From CALOBA01 sp942491465 (GTDB lineage Bacteria; Pseudomonadota; Gammaproteobacteria; Chromatiales; Chromatiaceae): a DNA stretch of 64,000 nt. Positions 35,053-45,230 of the stretch are shown piece by piece. The stretch spans positions 1-64,000 of the forward strand of contig CALOBA010000057.1 in assembly GCA_942491465.1 (NCBI GenBank). The letters run 5' to 3'. The position numbers and the translations under genes were made by a program. Each line of letters begins with the position of its first letter. Position 1 is the stretch's first letter. A model generated the notes under the pieces. The model made no database searches. It was not told where the DNA came from and saw nothing but the letters and a program-made list of their open reading frames with translations.

Positions 35053-36734
35053 GCCGCGGCCTCGGCGGCGGCCTCCGGCTCGGCTGTCGGCTCAGGGTCC
35101 GGCCGCGGGTGGGCGCGCCGATACGCCTTGGCCGCCTCGATGAAGCCGCGGAACAGCGAATGCCCATCCCGCGGCGTGGACGTGAACTCGGGGTGGAACT
35201 GGCAGCCGACGAACCAGGGGTGGTCGGGGATCTCGACGATCTCCACCAGCCGGTTGTCCAGCGACGATCCCGAGAAACGCAGGCCGGCGTCCTTCATCGC
35301 GTCCAGGTAGCGGTTGTTGAACTCGTAGCGGTGGCGGTGACGCTCGCGGATCTTGTGCCTGCCGTAGGTCTTGCGCGCCAGGCTGCCGGGCTCAAGGCGG
35401 CAGTTCTGTCCGCCCAGGCGCATGCTGCCGCCCTTGTCGGCATCGGCATCGCGGGTCTCGCGTTGACCGTCCTCGGTCTGCCACTCGGTGATCAGGGCGA
35501 TCACCGGGTGCGGCGTATCGCGCACGAACTCGGTGCTGTGGGCGTCCGCGAGGTTGGCCACATGGCGGGCGTACTCGATCACGGCCACCTGCATGCCCAG
35601 ACAGATGCCCAGGTAGGGCACGCGCTGCTCGCGGGCGTAGCGCACGGCGGCGATCTTGCCCTCGATCCCGCGATTGCCGAAACCGCCCGGGACCAGCACC
35701 GCGTCGAGATCGGCCAGACAGTCGACACCGCCGCGCTCGATGTCCTCGCTGTCGAGATAGCGGATATCCACCCGCGTGCCGCTGTGCACGCCGGCATGGG
35801 CCAGGGCCTCGGACAGGGACTTGTAGGCCTCCGTCAGGTCCATGTACTTGCCGACCATACCGATGGTGACAGACTCGGTCGGTTTCTCGAAGCCGTCGAG
35901 CACCCGCTGCCACTCCGACAGGTCCGCCTCCCGGACCTCGAGCCGGAACTGCTCCACCACCAGGTCGTCGAGGCGCTGGGCATGCAGCAGCATCGGGATG
36001 CGGTAGATGTTGTCGGCGTCCACGGCGGAGATGACCGCCGCCTCGGGGACGTTGGTGAACAGCGCGATCTTGCGCCGCTCGTCGTCCGGCAGGTCGTGCT
36101 CGGCGCGGCAGAGCAGGATATCGGGCTGGATACCGATGGAGCGCAGCTCCTTCACCGAGTGCTGCGTCGGTTTGGTCTTGATCTCGCCGGCGGTGCGGAT
36201 GAAGGGCACCAGCGTCAGGTGCATGAACAGCGCATTCTCGCGGCCCACCTCCACCCGCATCTGGCGGATCGCCTCCAGGAACGGCAGCGACTCGATATCG
36301 CCGACGGTGCCGCCGATCTCCACCATGGCCACGTCGGCATCGGCGGCGCCAAGGCGGATGCAGTCCTTGATCTCGTCGGTGATGTGCGGGATCACCTGCA
36401 CCGTGCGGCCCAGATAGTCGCCCCGGCGCTCCTTGCGGATCACGCTCTCGTAGATCTGGCCGGTGGTGAAGTTGTTGTTGCGACCCATACGGGTGCGCAG
36501 GAAGCGCTCGTAGTGGCCTAGATCCAGGTCGGTCTCGGCACCGTCGTCGGTGACGTAGACCTCGCCGTGCTGGAACGGGCTCATGGTGCCCGGATCGACG
36601 TTGATGTAGGGGTCGAGCTTGATCATGGTCACGCGCAGTCCGCGTGCCTCCAGCAATGCACCCAGCGACGCCGAGGCAATACCCTTGCCGAGCGACGATA
36701 CAACGCCGCCCGTAATAAAGATGAACTTGGTCAT
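35049..36734 (-). CDS. pyrG: CTP synthase (glutamine-hydrolysing)
   Basis: PyrG makes CTP from UTP, ATP and glutamine. The product from ATG 36734 has 561 residues, slightly longer than the usual ~545 because of an Ala/Glu/Pro-rich tail after AKAYRRAH. The synthetase domain shows FITGGVVSSLGKG near the start and LDPYINVDPGTM. The glutamine amidotransferase domain has the nucleophile Cys in GICLGMQ and the HPEF motif. Sequence upstream of 36734 in frame lacks homology and is excluded. Confidence 0.97.
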
Positions 36735-37105
36735 GTCGTACCGTGGCAATGGACCGCTGAGACCACCGCGCACACACGCAGTGGTCGTAAGAACAAGCAC
36801 GAAGGCTCAATCGTCGGTCGGATCGGATGGCCGCGGGGGACGCGGCTGGGGACGGGAAGTCACGTTAACAAATTCCCCCGGGCGGCTCAATGCGATTGCC
36901 ACCCGACACGTTGCCCAGCTTAACCCATACGCATCCGCTGTAGGGGCATCGACACCGGGATCGCCCTATCGCCAGCGGGTTCTTGATACCATTGCGTCGA
37001 CTCGACGGGGCCGCGCCGCCGATGGCCGCACCTCGGCGAACGCCTATCGTCTTGTGGCACGCGGCAGCTTGCCCCGCTCGCGCTGCCGCAAAGAGGAGGT
37101 TTTGC
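36735..37105. other. Divergent intergenic region pyrG-cti
   Basis: 371 nt separates the two divergent starts. No repeat, small gene or strong promoter was recognised; both promoters must lie here. Confidence 0.4.
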
Positions 37106-39511
37106 ATGCACTTCGGCATCTCCCACCGTGTCTCGACCATCCTGGTCGCGGCCATCCTCGCGTCGTTGGTCGTCGCCGGCATGTCCGGTCAGCCGCTCGC
37201 ATCCGACAATCCGCCGGCGCCCACCGCCACCGGGGCACCGGTCGCGGAGATCCGTTACCAACGCGACGTGCAGCCGATCTTCAACCGCCGTTGTATCGCC
37301 TGCCACGGGTGCCTGGGCTCCCCATGCAATCTCAAGCTCGATTCCTTCGCCGGCGCCGAGCGCGGCGGCTTTGGGCTCAACCCCTACGCCGTCCATTTCA
37401 ATGCCTCTCCGCGCACCGACATGGACGCGGCCAAGGGCATTGCCGAGTGGCGCAGTATCGGCTTCTACCCGGTGCTGCTCGAGGAGCGCTCGCGGCCCGA
37501 GACTGGACCCGACGCCGCGACGGCACGGATCGACGGATCGCTGCTGGTCCAGTTCCTGGAGGCCGGCAGCGACTACAACCATCCGGGCTTTTCCCGCGAA
37601 GCGCTCGCACCGCTGTACGCAAAGCGCTTCGCCTACGGCTGCCCGTCGACGCCGTCCGAGGCGGCAAAGCAGCTCGCGGCGAACCCGGCAATGGGCATGC
37701 CCTTTGGGCTGCCGGCGATCGACGCGGACGAACTCCATGACCTCAAGCAGTGGATCGGTGCCGGCGCGCCAGGCCCCACCGCCGCGGAGCTGCGCGCCGC
37801 CGCCGAGCCCGCGCGCCCGGACCAGGTCGCCCACTGGGAGGCATTCTTCAACGATCCGGACCCGCGCCACCAGCTGCTCTCGCGCTATATCTTCGATCAC
37901 TTCTACCTGGCATCCATCGTGCTTGAGGAGAGCCCCGGCGAGCGCTTCCGTCTGGTGAGATCGACCACGCCGCCTGGGGAGCCGGTGGACGTCATCGGCA
38001 CCGGCCTGCCCTACGACGACCCCTATGCCTACGCCGATGTCGACCGCTTCTGGTATCGGCTGCGCAAGCTGACCGAGGCGCCGATGCAGAAGAACCTGTT
38101 CCTTTGGCGGCTCGACCACGCAGACAGGGAACACCTCGAGCAGCTCTTCTTCGGCACCGATGGGCCCGGTGCGCACTGGTCCGAGTCGGCGCCGCTCGAC
38201 CCACCCTGGGGCGTCGGCAACCCGTTCAGCGTCTTCCGAGCGATCCCGGCGGAGGCCCGCTATCGCTTCCTGCTGGAGTATGCCGAGACGGTCACCTCCG
38301 GCGTCATCTACGGCCCGGTATGCAACGGCCAGACCGCGACCTACGCGGTCAAGGACCACTTCTGGGTCTTCTTCCTCGACCCCGAGGACGATGTCTCGGT
38401 CCAAGATCCCGATCTCGGACTCTCCGCTTGGGACACGATGATGGACCGCTCCATCTTCGGCAATGCCGCCTATCTGCGTGCCTACGACAAGGCCATGCTG
38501 GATCTGCGTCCCAAGGGCTTGTCCGTCGATGCGATCTGGGACGGTGACGGCGACAACCGCAACGCCTGGCTGACGGTGATGCGCCACAACACCAACGTCT
38601 CCGTGATGCAGGGACGCCAAGGCGGGACCCCGCGCACCCTGTGGTTGATGAGCTACAGCGGGCTGGAGCGTATGTACTACGACACCGTCGCCAGCTTCCG
38701 GTATTGGGCCGGTGATCTCTCCAAGCTGCAGACGCTGCTGTTCTTCAACTACCTGCGCCAGGAGTTCGAAGACAACTTCCTGATGCTCCTGCCCCCCGCT
38801 GACCGCGAGCCGATCCGCCGCACCTGGACCCAAGGTGTTGGCGCCCTGACGCTGTCGTTGATCCCGTTCGCCGAGGGCGCCGGTGAGCATGTCGACGGCG
38901 CCGTGCCGACCGCTGCCGACCCGCAGCGATCGCTGCGCCGAGTGATCGAGTCCGTCGAGCAGCACTTCAGCCCAAGCATCTCCGGGCCGCCGGATCAGCT
39001 CAACCCGGACGTCAAGCCGAGCGTCGACTTTGAACAGCCGATCGCCGGTTTCGACGCTTGGGAGCGCGCCCTGTCGACGCTCACCGTCGTCGAAGGCCAG
39101 CCTTTCACCCGCTTCCTGCCGAGCGTGATCGTCCTTCGGCTGGACGACGGCAACGCATCGCAGGTCTACTCGCTGGTGGTCAACCGTGTCTACAAGTCCC
39201 AGTACACGCTGATTTTCCAGGATGGACAGGCACTGCCGGACCTGTTTTCCCTGAGCGCCTACCCGACCATCATCAACGGCTTTCCCAATCTCTTCGTGCA
39301 CCTCGATATGGCGCAGGCGGGTCCGTTCCTCGACCAATTGCGCAAGGTCGCGAGTAACGCCGACTGGGAGCGCTTGAAGACGCGCTACGGCATCCTGCGC
39401 AACAGCGCACAACTCTGGCCGTTCTACGACTGGATCAACGACTGGAACCTCAAGCACCGGCAAAGTGCGGCCGGGTATCTGGATCTGAGCTACTACGACG
39501 TCCCGCAATGA
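37106..39511 (+). CDS. cti: Fatty acid cis/trans isomerase (c-type heme)
   Basis: Cti is a periplasmic heme protein that converts cis-unsaturated membrane fatty acids to trans, stiffening membranes under solvent or heat stress. The 801-aa product starts at ATG 37106 behind AGAGGAGG and has a signal peptide (ILVAAILASLVVAG). The heme-binding CIACH is at residues 63-67 in the family-typical QPIFNRRCIACHGCLGSPC, and KLDSF follows. The length matches known Cti proteins. It is transcribed away from pyrG; the sulfur globule protein gene follows after 364 nt. Confidence 0.95.
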   Translation: MHFGISHRVSTILVAAILASLVVAGMSGQPLASDNPPAPTATGAPVAEIRYQRDVQPIFNRRCIACHGCLGSPCNLKLDSFAGAERGGFGLNPYAVHFNASPRTDMDAAKGIAEWRSIGFYPVLLEERSRPETGPDAATARIDGSLLVQFLEAGSDYNHPGFSREALAPLYAKRFAYGCPSTPSEAAKQLAANPAMGMPFGLPAIDADELHDLKQWIGAGAPGPTAAELRAAAEPARPDQVAHWEAFFNDPDPRHQLLSRYIFDHFYLASIVLEESPGERFRLVRSTTPPGEPVDVIGTGLPYDDPYAYADVDRFWYRLRKLTEAPMQKNLFLWRLDHADREHLEQLFFGTDGPGAHWSESAPLDPPWGVGNPFSVFRAIPAEARYRFLLEYAETVTSGVIYGPVCNGQTATYAVKDHFWVFFLDPEDDVSVQDPDLGLSAWDTMMDRSIFGNAAYLRAYDKAMLDLRPKGLSVDAIWDGDGDNRNAWLTVMRHNTNVSVMQGRQGGTPRTLWLMSYSGLERMYYDTVASFRYWAGDLSKLQTLLFFNYLRQEFEDNFLMLLPPADREPIRRTWTQGVGALTLSLIPFAEGAGEHVDGAVPTAADPQRSLRRVIESVEQHFSPSISGPPDQLNPDVKPSVDFEQPIAGFDAWERALSTLTVVEGQPFTRFLPSVIVLRLDDGNASQVYSLVVNRVYKSQYTLIFQDGQALPDLFSLSAYPTIINGFPNLFVHLDMAQAGPFLDQLRKVASNADWERLKTRYGILRNSAQLWPFYDWINDWNLKHRQSAAGYLDLSYYDVPQ

Positions 39512-39875
39512 CGGACATCCGCCGACCGAAGAAGGTCTGGTAGTCGCCAAGCCCCGGCGCATCGCCATCGTCGCCGCCGGTGAGTGCGACGGCGGCACCG
39601 AAATCCCGCGGCACGACATCGCCGGAGTTCCGAGCGACGAAACGGATGAGCCCACCGGCTCGTTCGCCGAGTTGGAATCGACGCCGCGCTTTCCATCCCC
39701 CCGACCGCCACGTATACTCCAGCGGCGTCCGCATGCTGCGGACTCTTAAACCAGCGGCCCCATGTCGATCCCGTCGGGATGATGGCCGAATGCACATGAG
39801 CGACCCGGTCGTCGTGGGCGGGCCATGCCCTCCCCTGCCTCCTTGTTGCTCCAAAATAATCTGGAGCGTTTCACA
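39512..39875. other. Upstream region of the sulfur globule gene
   Basis: 364 nt between cti and the sulfur globule gene. It holds a promoter at 39690-39718 and an untranslated leader of about 150 nt. No coding sequence was recognised. Confidence 0.5.
39690..39718 (+). promoter_or_regulatory. Candidate sigma-70 promoter of the sulfur globule protein gene
   Basis: TTTCCA (39690-39695) and TATACT (39713-39718) with a 17-nt spacer. Transcription from about 39725 would give a leader of about 150 nt before ATG 39876. Confidence 0.5.
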
Positions 39876-40277
39876 ATGAACAAGTTTGCCAAGATTCTCG
39901 GCATCGCCGCCATCGCCGGTACCGCCTCGTTTTCGATGACTGCGGCTAACGCCTGGTGGGGCGGCGGTCCCGGCTACGGCAACGGCAACGGCATGGGCGA
40001 CTTCTTCAACGACATGATGGGCGACGGCTACGGCGACTTCAACATGAACATGTCCGGCGGCGGTCAGGGTCGCGGCTACGGTCGCGGTCGCGGCTACGGC
40101 AACGGCTATGGCTACGGCGCCCCGTACTATGGCGGCTACGGCTATCCGGGCGGCTACGGCTATCCGGGCGGCTACGGCGGCTACCCGGGCTACGGCGGCT
40201 TCCCCGGCTACGGCTACCCCGGCTACGGTGCCGCCCCGATGGCCCCGCAGGCCCCGGCCCCTGCCGAAGCCAAGTAG
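39876..40277 (+). CDS. Sulfur globule envelope protein (CV1/CV2-like)
   Basis: The 133-aa product has a signal peptide (ILGIAAIAGTASFSMTAANA) and a mature part beginning WWGGGPGYG. The sequence DGYGDFNMNMSGGGQGRGYG and then repeated GYGYPG units closely resemble SgpA/SgpB of Allochromatium vinosum. Those structural proteins form the envelope around periplasmic sulfur globules made during sulfide or thiosulfate oxidation. This is strong evidence for a purple sulfur bacterium. It is monocistronic: own promoter upstream and a strong terminator 30 nt after the stop. Confidence 0.92.
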   Translation: MNKFAKILGIAAIAGTASFSMTAANAWWGGGPGYGNGNGMGDFFNDMMGDGYGDFNMNMSGGGQGRGYGRGRGYGNGYGYGAPYYGGYGYPGGYGYPGGYGGYPGYGGFPGYGYPGYGAAPMAPQAPAPAEAK

Positions 40278-40283
40278 TGCAAA

Positions 40284-40332
40284 ACGGGCCTGACGGCCCG
40301 TGAAAAGCCGCGCTCCGGCGCGGTTTTTTTTT
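40284..40332 (+). terminator. Double hairpin terminator of the sulfur globule gene
   Basis: A first stem ACGGGCC/GGCCCGT (40284-40301) is followed by CCGCGC/GCGCGG (40308-40323) and a run of nine T. It is a textbook intrinsic terminator suited to a highly expressed gene. Confidence 0.95.
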
Positions 40333-40384
40333 GGCTTACGGAAAAACTGCGCGCTGCGCATGTGAAAACGGATCGATGAAAAGC

Positions 40385-40398
40385 TTGATCCATGTCAA
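40385..40398 (+). promoter_or_regulatory. FNR/ANR box upstream of fnr
   Basis: TTGATCCATGTCAA matches the FNR consensus TTGAT-N4-ATCAA at nine of ten defined positions. It lies 45 nt before the start codon of the FNR-type gene itself, pointing to autoregulation. Confidence 0.85.
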
Positions 40399-40442
40399 GC
40401 AAGGTTGCAGAATAAGGGCGGCATCCAAACGGGACACCTGCG

Positions 40443-41201
40443 TTGACACAAAGAAAAGTCATTTCCTTCGAGACGATCCGGGTCGCGTGCAAAAACTGCT
40501 CGCTGTCCGACCTCTGCCTTCCGATGGGGCTTGCCGCTGAAGACGTCGACCGCCTAGACAGCATCGTCAAGCGATCTCGGCCACTTCACCGGGGCGACCA
40601 TCTGTTTCGCGGCGGCGAGCGATTCCGGTCTCTGTACGTCGTCAAGACCGGATCGGTGAAGACCTATGCCCCCAGTGAAGAAGGCGGCGAGCAGGTGCTC
40701 GGCTTCCATCTCCCCGGGGAGATCATCGGCCTGGACGCGATCGACAAATCGACCCATGCCTGCTCGGCCAAGGTGCTGGAGACCTCGGCGATCTGCGAGG
40801 TCCCCTTCCATCGCTTCGAGGAACTGGCCTCCAGCATCCCGTCACTGCAGCACCAGATGTATCGGCTGCTGAGCAAGGAGATCGGCGCCGAGACCGAGAT
40901 GCTGCTGCTGCTCGGCAAGAAGAACGCCGAAGAGCGTCTGGCGGCCTTCTTGGTCAGCATGTCGAAGCGCCTGAGCAAACGCGGCCTGTCGCCGGTGGAC
41001 TTCTATCTCAGTATGTCGCGGCACGAGATCGGCAATTATCTCGGCCTCGCCGTCGAGACCGTCAGCCGGCTGTTCACGCGTTTCCAGGACGAAGGACTGC
41101 TGAAGGTGGATCGCAAGCACGTTCAGGTGCTGGATATCGCCACGCTGGAGGCCCTGGCCGGGGCACCGTCGACCAGCGCCAGCCGCCGACGGTCAAATTG
41201 A
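40443..41201 (+). CDS. fnr: FNR-type oxygen-sensing transcriptional regulator
   Basis: This 252-aa Crp/Fnr family regulator has the four cysteines for an O2-labile [4Fe-4S] cluster: C16, C19, C25 (CKNCSLSDLC) and C107 (HACSAK). The cNMP-like sensor domain is followed by a long dimerisation helix and an HTH whose recognition helix (VETVSRLFTRFQDEG) carries the E-SR contact residues for TTGAT half-sites. The only usable start is TTG at 40443, since an in-frame stop lies 30 nt upstream and the next ATG would remove the cysteine motif. It probably controls anaerobic or microoxic metabolism. Confidence 0.93.
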   Translation: MTQRKVISFETIRVACKNCSLSDLCLPMGLAAEDVDRLDSIVKRSRPLHRGDHLFRGGERFRSLYVVKTGSVKTYAPSEEGGEQVLGFHLPGEIIGLDAIDKSTHACSAKVLETSAICEVPFHRFEELASSIPSLQHQMYRLLSKEIGAETEMLLLLGKKNAEERLAAFLVSMSKRLSKRGLSPVDFYLSMSRHEIGNYLGLAVETVSRLFTRFQDEGLLKVDRKHVQVLDIATLEALAGAPSTSASRRRSN

Positions 41202-41262
41202 GCGCGACCCGGTAGGCCCTGGGATTCCGGGGTTGTCCGAGCGCGGGACCGCCCCGGCGGCG

Positions 41263-44154
41263 TTACTCGTCCCCTTCCGCCCCCAACCGATCCAGAATGG
41301 CCTGCTCCCGGTCCCGCTCCCCGAGCGCTCCCAGGACCTTGGCCAAGCGGCGGGCAGTGGATGGCGCTTCCGGTCGCCGGTCATAGGATTCCTGAAGGGC
41401 TTGCCGAGCGCTGGCCAGCTCTCCCGCTGCCATCTGCAGTTGCCCCAGTGTGTCCAGGTAGGCCGGGGTTCCCGGTGCCAGCGTCAGCGCCCGCTCGATG
41501 TAGCCGCGGGCGGCCTCCGTATCGGTCTTGGTCAGCAGTGCCGCAAGGTTGTTCAACGCCACGTGGTTGCTCGGCTGCCGCGACAGCAGGCGCTTGAGCA
41601 GCCCCACGGCCCTCTCCGGCTCACCGTCTTTGACCGCCAGCTCGGCGAGCAGACCCAAGGCTGCCGGGTCGCCGGGGCGTAGCGATCGCCAGCCCGCGCC
41701 ATCCGGCGCAAGGCGGCCCAGTCCGAGCTGCGCCGCCAGCTGCCCTTGGAATGCCTCCGCATCCTCCGGTTGCTGTGCCACCAGCTGGCCGTAGGCATCT
41801 GCGGCGCCGCGGTAGTCCCCGGTCTGGAGTGCGGCCTCAGCCAGCAACAGCGCCAGGCGTCGCCGACCCCATTCGTCCCGACTCAGGCGATCGCGGAGCC
41901 CAAGCCGTTCGTGCTCCGGCAATCGTTCCAGGACCGCCGGGACCGCTTGCACGGCGAGTGGATGTCGGGGATCGAGGTCCCAGCCCCTCAGCAATGCACT
42001 TTGCGCCGAGCGCGGCGACTCGCCCAAGGCCAGTGCCATGGCGAGACCGTAATGCGACCCGGCATCTTCCGGGGCGAGGTCCGCCGCCGCTTTGAAGCGT
42101 TTCACGGCGGCATCGAGATCGGCAGCCGCCAAATAGGCCCGTCCCAACACCTGGAGCGCCCCGGCGCTCAGCGCATCATCGCCGGGGCTGCGCCCCAAGC
42201 GCGCAATGGCCGCGCCCGGATCACCGGCAACGAGTTCCATCTCGGCCACCGCGGTACGCAGCCGTTGCTGATCCGGACACAGCTCCAGCGTCTTGCTCAA
42301 TGTTGCGGCAAAACCCTGCCTGGCCCCGGCTCCGGCCCCGACCCGCAGCTCTGCGAGCGCGGTCTGTCTCAAGAGGTCGAGCCGTTCGGGACGCTCACGG
42401 ATCAGCGCGCAATAAAGCCGTCCGGCGGCGTCGATCTCACCACGCCGTTGACGCCATTGCGCCAAGCCGATGATCGCGGTGGGCTGATTCGGGTCCAATT
42501 GCCGTGCGCGCTGAAATGCCGTTGCCGCCTCATCGTCGCGTCCCGTCGCCGCCAGCGCCGTTCCCAGGGCCGCCTGCGCCACGGCGAGGCGCGGAAGGTC
42601 GGCGACGGCCTGTCGTGCCTGTCTCAGGGCGGGCTCGGTCTCTCCGGCACGCAACAGCAAGTCGACGATGTGCACCCGCAGCAACGCCAGATCCGGCGCA
42701 GCGGCAACTGCGGCGTCCAGTCGACGGACCGCGTCGTCGGTCCGCCCGGCACTGCTCAGCGTATCGGCCATTGCCAGCAGCAGATCGGGCCGGTTCGGCG
42801 CACCCACCAACGCCGCATCCAGCAGTGTCAACGCGTCGTCGAAACTCCCCAGGTCGGAAAGTACGCGTGCGGCGATCGGCGCGGCATCCGCATCCACAAC
42901 GTCGTCGTGACGCCCGAGCACGCAGGCGATCAACAGCTGCGCCTCATCCCGGCGACCGAGCTCCAGCATGGCGCCGGCCAACAGCGCGCCGCCTTCATCG
43001 GAGTCCGCGTCCAGCGCCTGCAACCGCTCGAGCGCGACGCGCGCCTGTTCGTGCTGTCCAAGGTAATACGCGGCCCGGCCCAGTCCGAGCAGGGCCCCGG
43101 CATGCTCCGGATTCAGCGCCAGAACGGTCTGATAGGCGTCGCGGGCGGTGGCCCAGTCATAGCCGTCGGAGGCGAGGTCGCCCTTCAACAGCGCCAGGGC
43201 GGGGAACTCGGTGTACATGCTGCGCACCAGCTCCAGATCCGCGAGCGCTCCCGTTCGATCGCCGAGCCGTCGCCGCAGCTCGGCGCGTCGATACAGCGAC
43301 AGCCAGGGGTAACGTCCGGCATCGATTGCCCGACCGAAGGCCGTCTCCGCCGCTGTCAGTCGACCCTGCCGGACCCGCAGCTCCGCCAGCGCATGTTGCG
43401 CCTGCTGATCCTCGACCCCCGCGGCAGCGGCCGCTTCAACCAGGGCGGCCACCGCGGCGCCGTCGCGATCCTGCGCCGCCGCACCGGCCTGAGCCAACAG
43501 GATGCGTGGATCACCGGGCAGGATACGCGCAAGGTCGACGATCTCGGCGCGTGCGTCGGCCGAACGGCCCGATACCAGCAGCGCCTGTGCACGCAACGTC
43601 GCCAGCGCGACCGCCTCGTCCAGCCCCAGCGCCTCGTCCGACAGCGTCTCTTCGATGACGCGATCGAATGCCCCCTGCTGAAGCAGTGCCCGCGCCCGCA
43701 ACGCTGTCAGGCGCTGCTCGGCAATGCCCAGCCCGCTTGCGCGATTCAACGCGACCTCGGCGGCGGCGCCGTTGACCAGATCAAGGTAGATCTCGGCGAT
43801 GAAGAGCTGGACCGCGGGATCGACGGCGGCCGTTGTCGGCAGCGTCAACAACAACGCGGCCGCATCCTTGACGTTGCCGCGCGACCAGACTTCCCGCGCC
43901 TGCTTAAGGACATCCGCCGATAATACCGCGGCGAGCGGCGGCGCCACCGGCGTATCCGCCGACCGGGACAGAAGCCCGGGGACACACACCAGCCCGAGCA
44001 GCAGGCCGATCATCATCAGACGGGGCGGGCCTGCCTTGAGCCATGCGCGCAAGCGCCCCCCATGCGCACCGAGGCTTGTCCATCTCAAGCCCCTAAGCAG
44101 TCGTCGATGCCCATGGGCGTGCTTGTGCCGCCGAGTTCGGTGAACTGAAGTCAT
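41263..44154 (-). CDS. Large TPR-repeat protein linked to the PEP-CTERM operon
   Basis: The 963-aa protein is almost wholly built of tetratricopeptide repeats (for instance ALLGLGRAAYYLGQHEQARV, and ALNNLAALL near the C-terminus). A hydrophobic segment (MMIGLLLGLVCVPGLL) after a basic N-terminus is a signal or membrane anchor. ATG 44154 overlaps the preceding stop (ATGA); an internal ATG at 44016 is an alternative. It resembles the large TPR proteins found with PEP-CTERM/exosortase systems (PrsT-type) but lacks a convincing lipobox. As last gene of the operon it may help export or assembly of the surface proteins. Confidence 0.8.
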   Translation of the reverse strand: MTSVHRTRRHKHAHGHRRLLRGLRWTSLGAHGGRLRAWLKAGPPRLMMIGLLLGLVCVPGLLSRSADTPVAPPLAAVLSADVLKQAREVWSRGNVKDAAALLLTLPTTAAVDPAVQLFIAEIYLDLVNGAAAEVALNRASGLGIAEQRLTALRARALLQQGAFDRVIEETLSDEALGLDEAVALATLRAQALLVSGRSADARAEIVDLARILPGDPRILLAQAGAAAQDRDGAAVAALVEAAAAAGVEDQQAQHALAELRVRQGRLTAAETAFGRAIDAGRYPWLSLYRRAELRRRLGDRTGALADLELVRSMYTEFPALALLKGDLASDGYDWATARDAYQTVLALNPEHAGALLGLGRAAYYLGQHEQARVALERLQALDADSDEGGALLAGAMLELGRRDEAQLLIACVLGRHDDVVDADAAPIAARVLSDLGSFDDALTLLDAALVGAPNRPDLLLAMADTLSSAGRTDDAVRRLDAAVAAAPDLALLRVHIVDLLLRAGETEPALRQARQAVADLPRLAVAQAALGTALAATGRDDEAATAFQRARQLDPNQPTAIIGLAQWRQRRGEIDAAGRLYCALIRERPERLDLLRQTALAELRVGAGAGARQGFAATLSKTLELCPDQQRLRTAVAEMELVAGDPGAAIARLGRSPGDDALSAGALQVLGRAYLAAADLDAAVKRFKAAADLAPEDAGSHYGLAMALALGESPRSAQSALLRGWDLDPRHPLAVQAVPAVLERLPEHERLGLRDRLSRDEWGRRRLALLLAEAALQTGDYRGAADAYGQLVAQQPEDAEAFQGQLAAQLGLGRLAPDGAGWRSLRPGDPAALGLLAELAVKDGEPERAVGLLKRLLSRQPSNHVALNNLAALLTKTDTEAARGYIERALTLAPGTPAYLDTLGQLQMAAGELASARQALQESYDRRPEAPSTARRLAKVLGALGERDREQAILDRLGAEGDE

Positions 44155-45038
44155 CGGGGACAGGGACGACGCGACCCCAGCAGCGCCAGGCCCGGAAGCA
44201 GCAGCAGCCAGGAGGCAGGCGCAGGGGCGGCCACGACGATCTCTCCGGAGATGCGCTCGGGATACTGCGCGAAGGTACCGCCGTTGTATTTGATGTCCAG
44301 GACGTCCTCGTCCGCCGGATCGTAGTCGGTGGAATAGACGATCTCGATCGGGGTACGCCCGGGGGCATCGAGGTCGACTTCGAAGACGACATGCAGCAGC
44401 GGCGTGATCTCGTTGCCGAACGGGTTCTCCTGCGATAACCCCTGCAAAATCTGCAACGCGCCGATGTCGAGATAGCTGGCGGATGCGAACCGAAGCGAGC
44501 CCTCGTTGATGACGTTTGCCGCGGTGATGTCCGGTGTGCCCAGATCCGGGTCGGCACCGCCGGCCGGGCTGTAGGTCTGACCCGTGTCCGGAGGATTCTG
44601 CGAATTGCTGTTGTCGCGATAGTCCCAGGTGCTGTTCGCGTCCTCGGTGCCTTCCAATGGGATCGGATCGTTGGTGTTGTCGAGATGATCAATCTGCAAG
44701 ACCTCGGTGGCATCCTCGCCGTCATGCAGACTGGGATCACCCAACAGATTGCCGGCATCGAACGCGAAGCTCTGCAACGTGATCAGTGCCGGGTTGTAGA
44801 TGATGCCGATATCGTACGCACTGATCACGTTCCTACCGAGCCCGGTCATACGTAAGGTGTAGCTGACCGTGGTCGTGCTCTTATCGAAGGCCTTCAAATT
44901 GGTCCGGCTGGTGGTATACAACTCCAGGTACTCGGCCTTCAGCGCAGGCGCGGCCAGCAGCAGTGCGGCCGCAGCCGGGGCGATGGCGAGCAAGCGGAGC
45001 AGGGGGCGTCTGGATGACATGGGGGTAACCTGGTTCAT
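44151..45038 (-). CDS. PEP-CTERM protein with cohesin-like domain
   Basis: The 295-aa product has a signal peptide (LLAIAPAAAALLLAAPALKA). A beta-sandwich domain follows in which AYDIGIIYNPALITLQSFAF and LLGDP match the cohesin pattern (hydrophobic strand, DPxxL-like turn, late LGD). At the C-terminus PAPASWLLLLPGLALLG and a basic end form a PEP-CTERM variant sorting signal. It sits 2 nt after the stop of the giant protein, which ends in a dockerin-like module, so the two may bind each other. The cohesin call is by motif and is tentative; the PEP-CTERM call is more secure. Confidence 0.75.
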   Translation of the reverse strand: MNQVTPMSSRRPLLRLLAIAPAAAALLLAAPALKAEYLELYTTSRTNLKAFDKSTTTVSYTLRMTGLGRNVISAYDIGIIYNPALITLQSFAFDAGNLLGDPSLHDGEDATEVLQIDHLDNTNDPIPLEGTEDANSTWDYRDNSNSQNPPDTGQTYSPAGGADPDLGTPDITAANVINEGSLRFASASYLDIGALQILQGLSQENPFGNEITPLLHVVFEVDLDAPGRTPIEIVYSTDYDPADEDVLDIKYNGGTFAQYPERISGEIVVAAPAPASWLLLLPGLALLGSRRPCPR

Positions 45039-45040
45039 GA

Positions 45041-45230
45041 TCAGTTGTTCGTCCGACAGTCCATGCAGGCCCGGGCATCGTTGATGCTGAGCCTGCCGTT
45101 GGGCACAGCGTCGCCGCTATGGGCAGCTCCGGGTTCGCTGACCCGCAGGCCACGGTGCCGCAGGATCAAGCGGATATCCTTGCGGTCCACGTCGCCGTCG
45201 CCGTTCGGCCAGGGTTGAACGTCGCAGATC
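45041..45230 (-). other. Dockerin-like C-terminal module
   Basis: Two Ca-loop/helix segments, NGDGDVDRKDIRLILRHRG and NGRLSINDARACMDC, follow each other at the extreme C-terminus, as in type I dockerins. The second loop lacks some acidic ligands. Confidence 0.7.
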
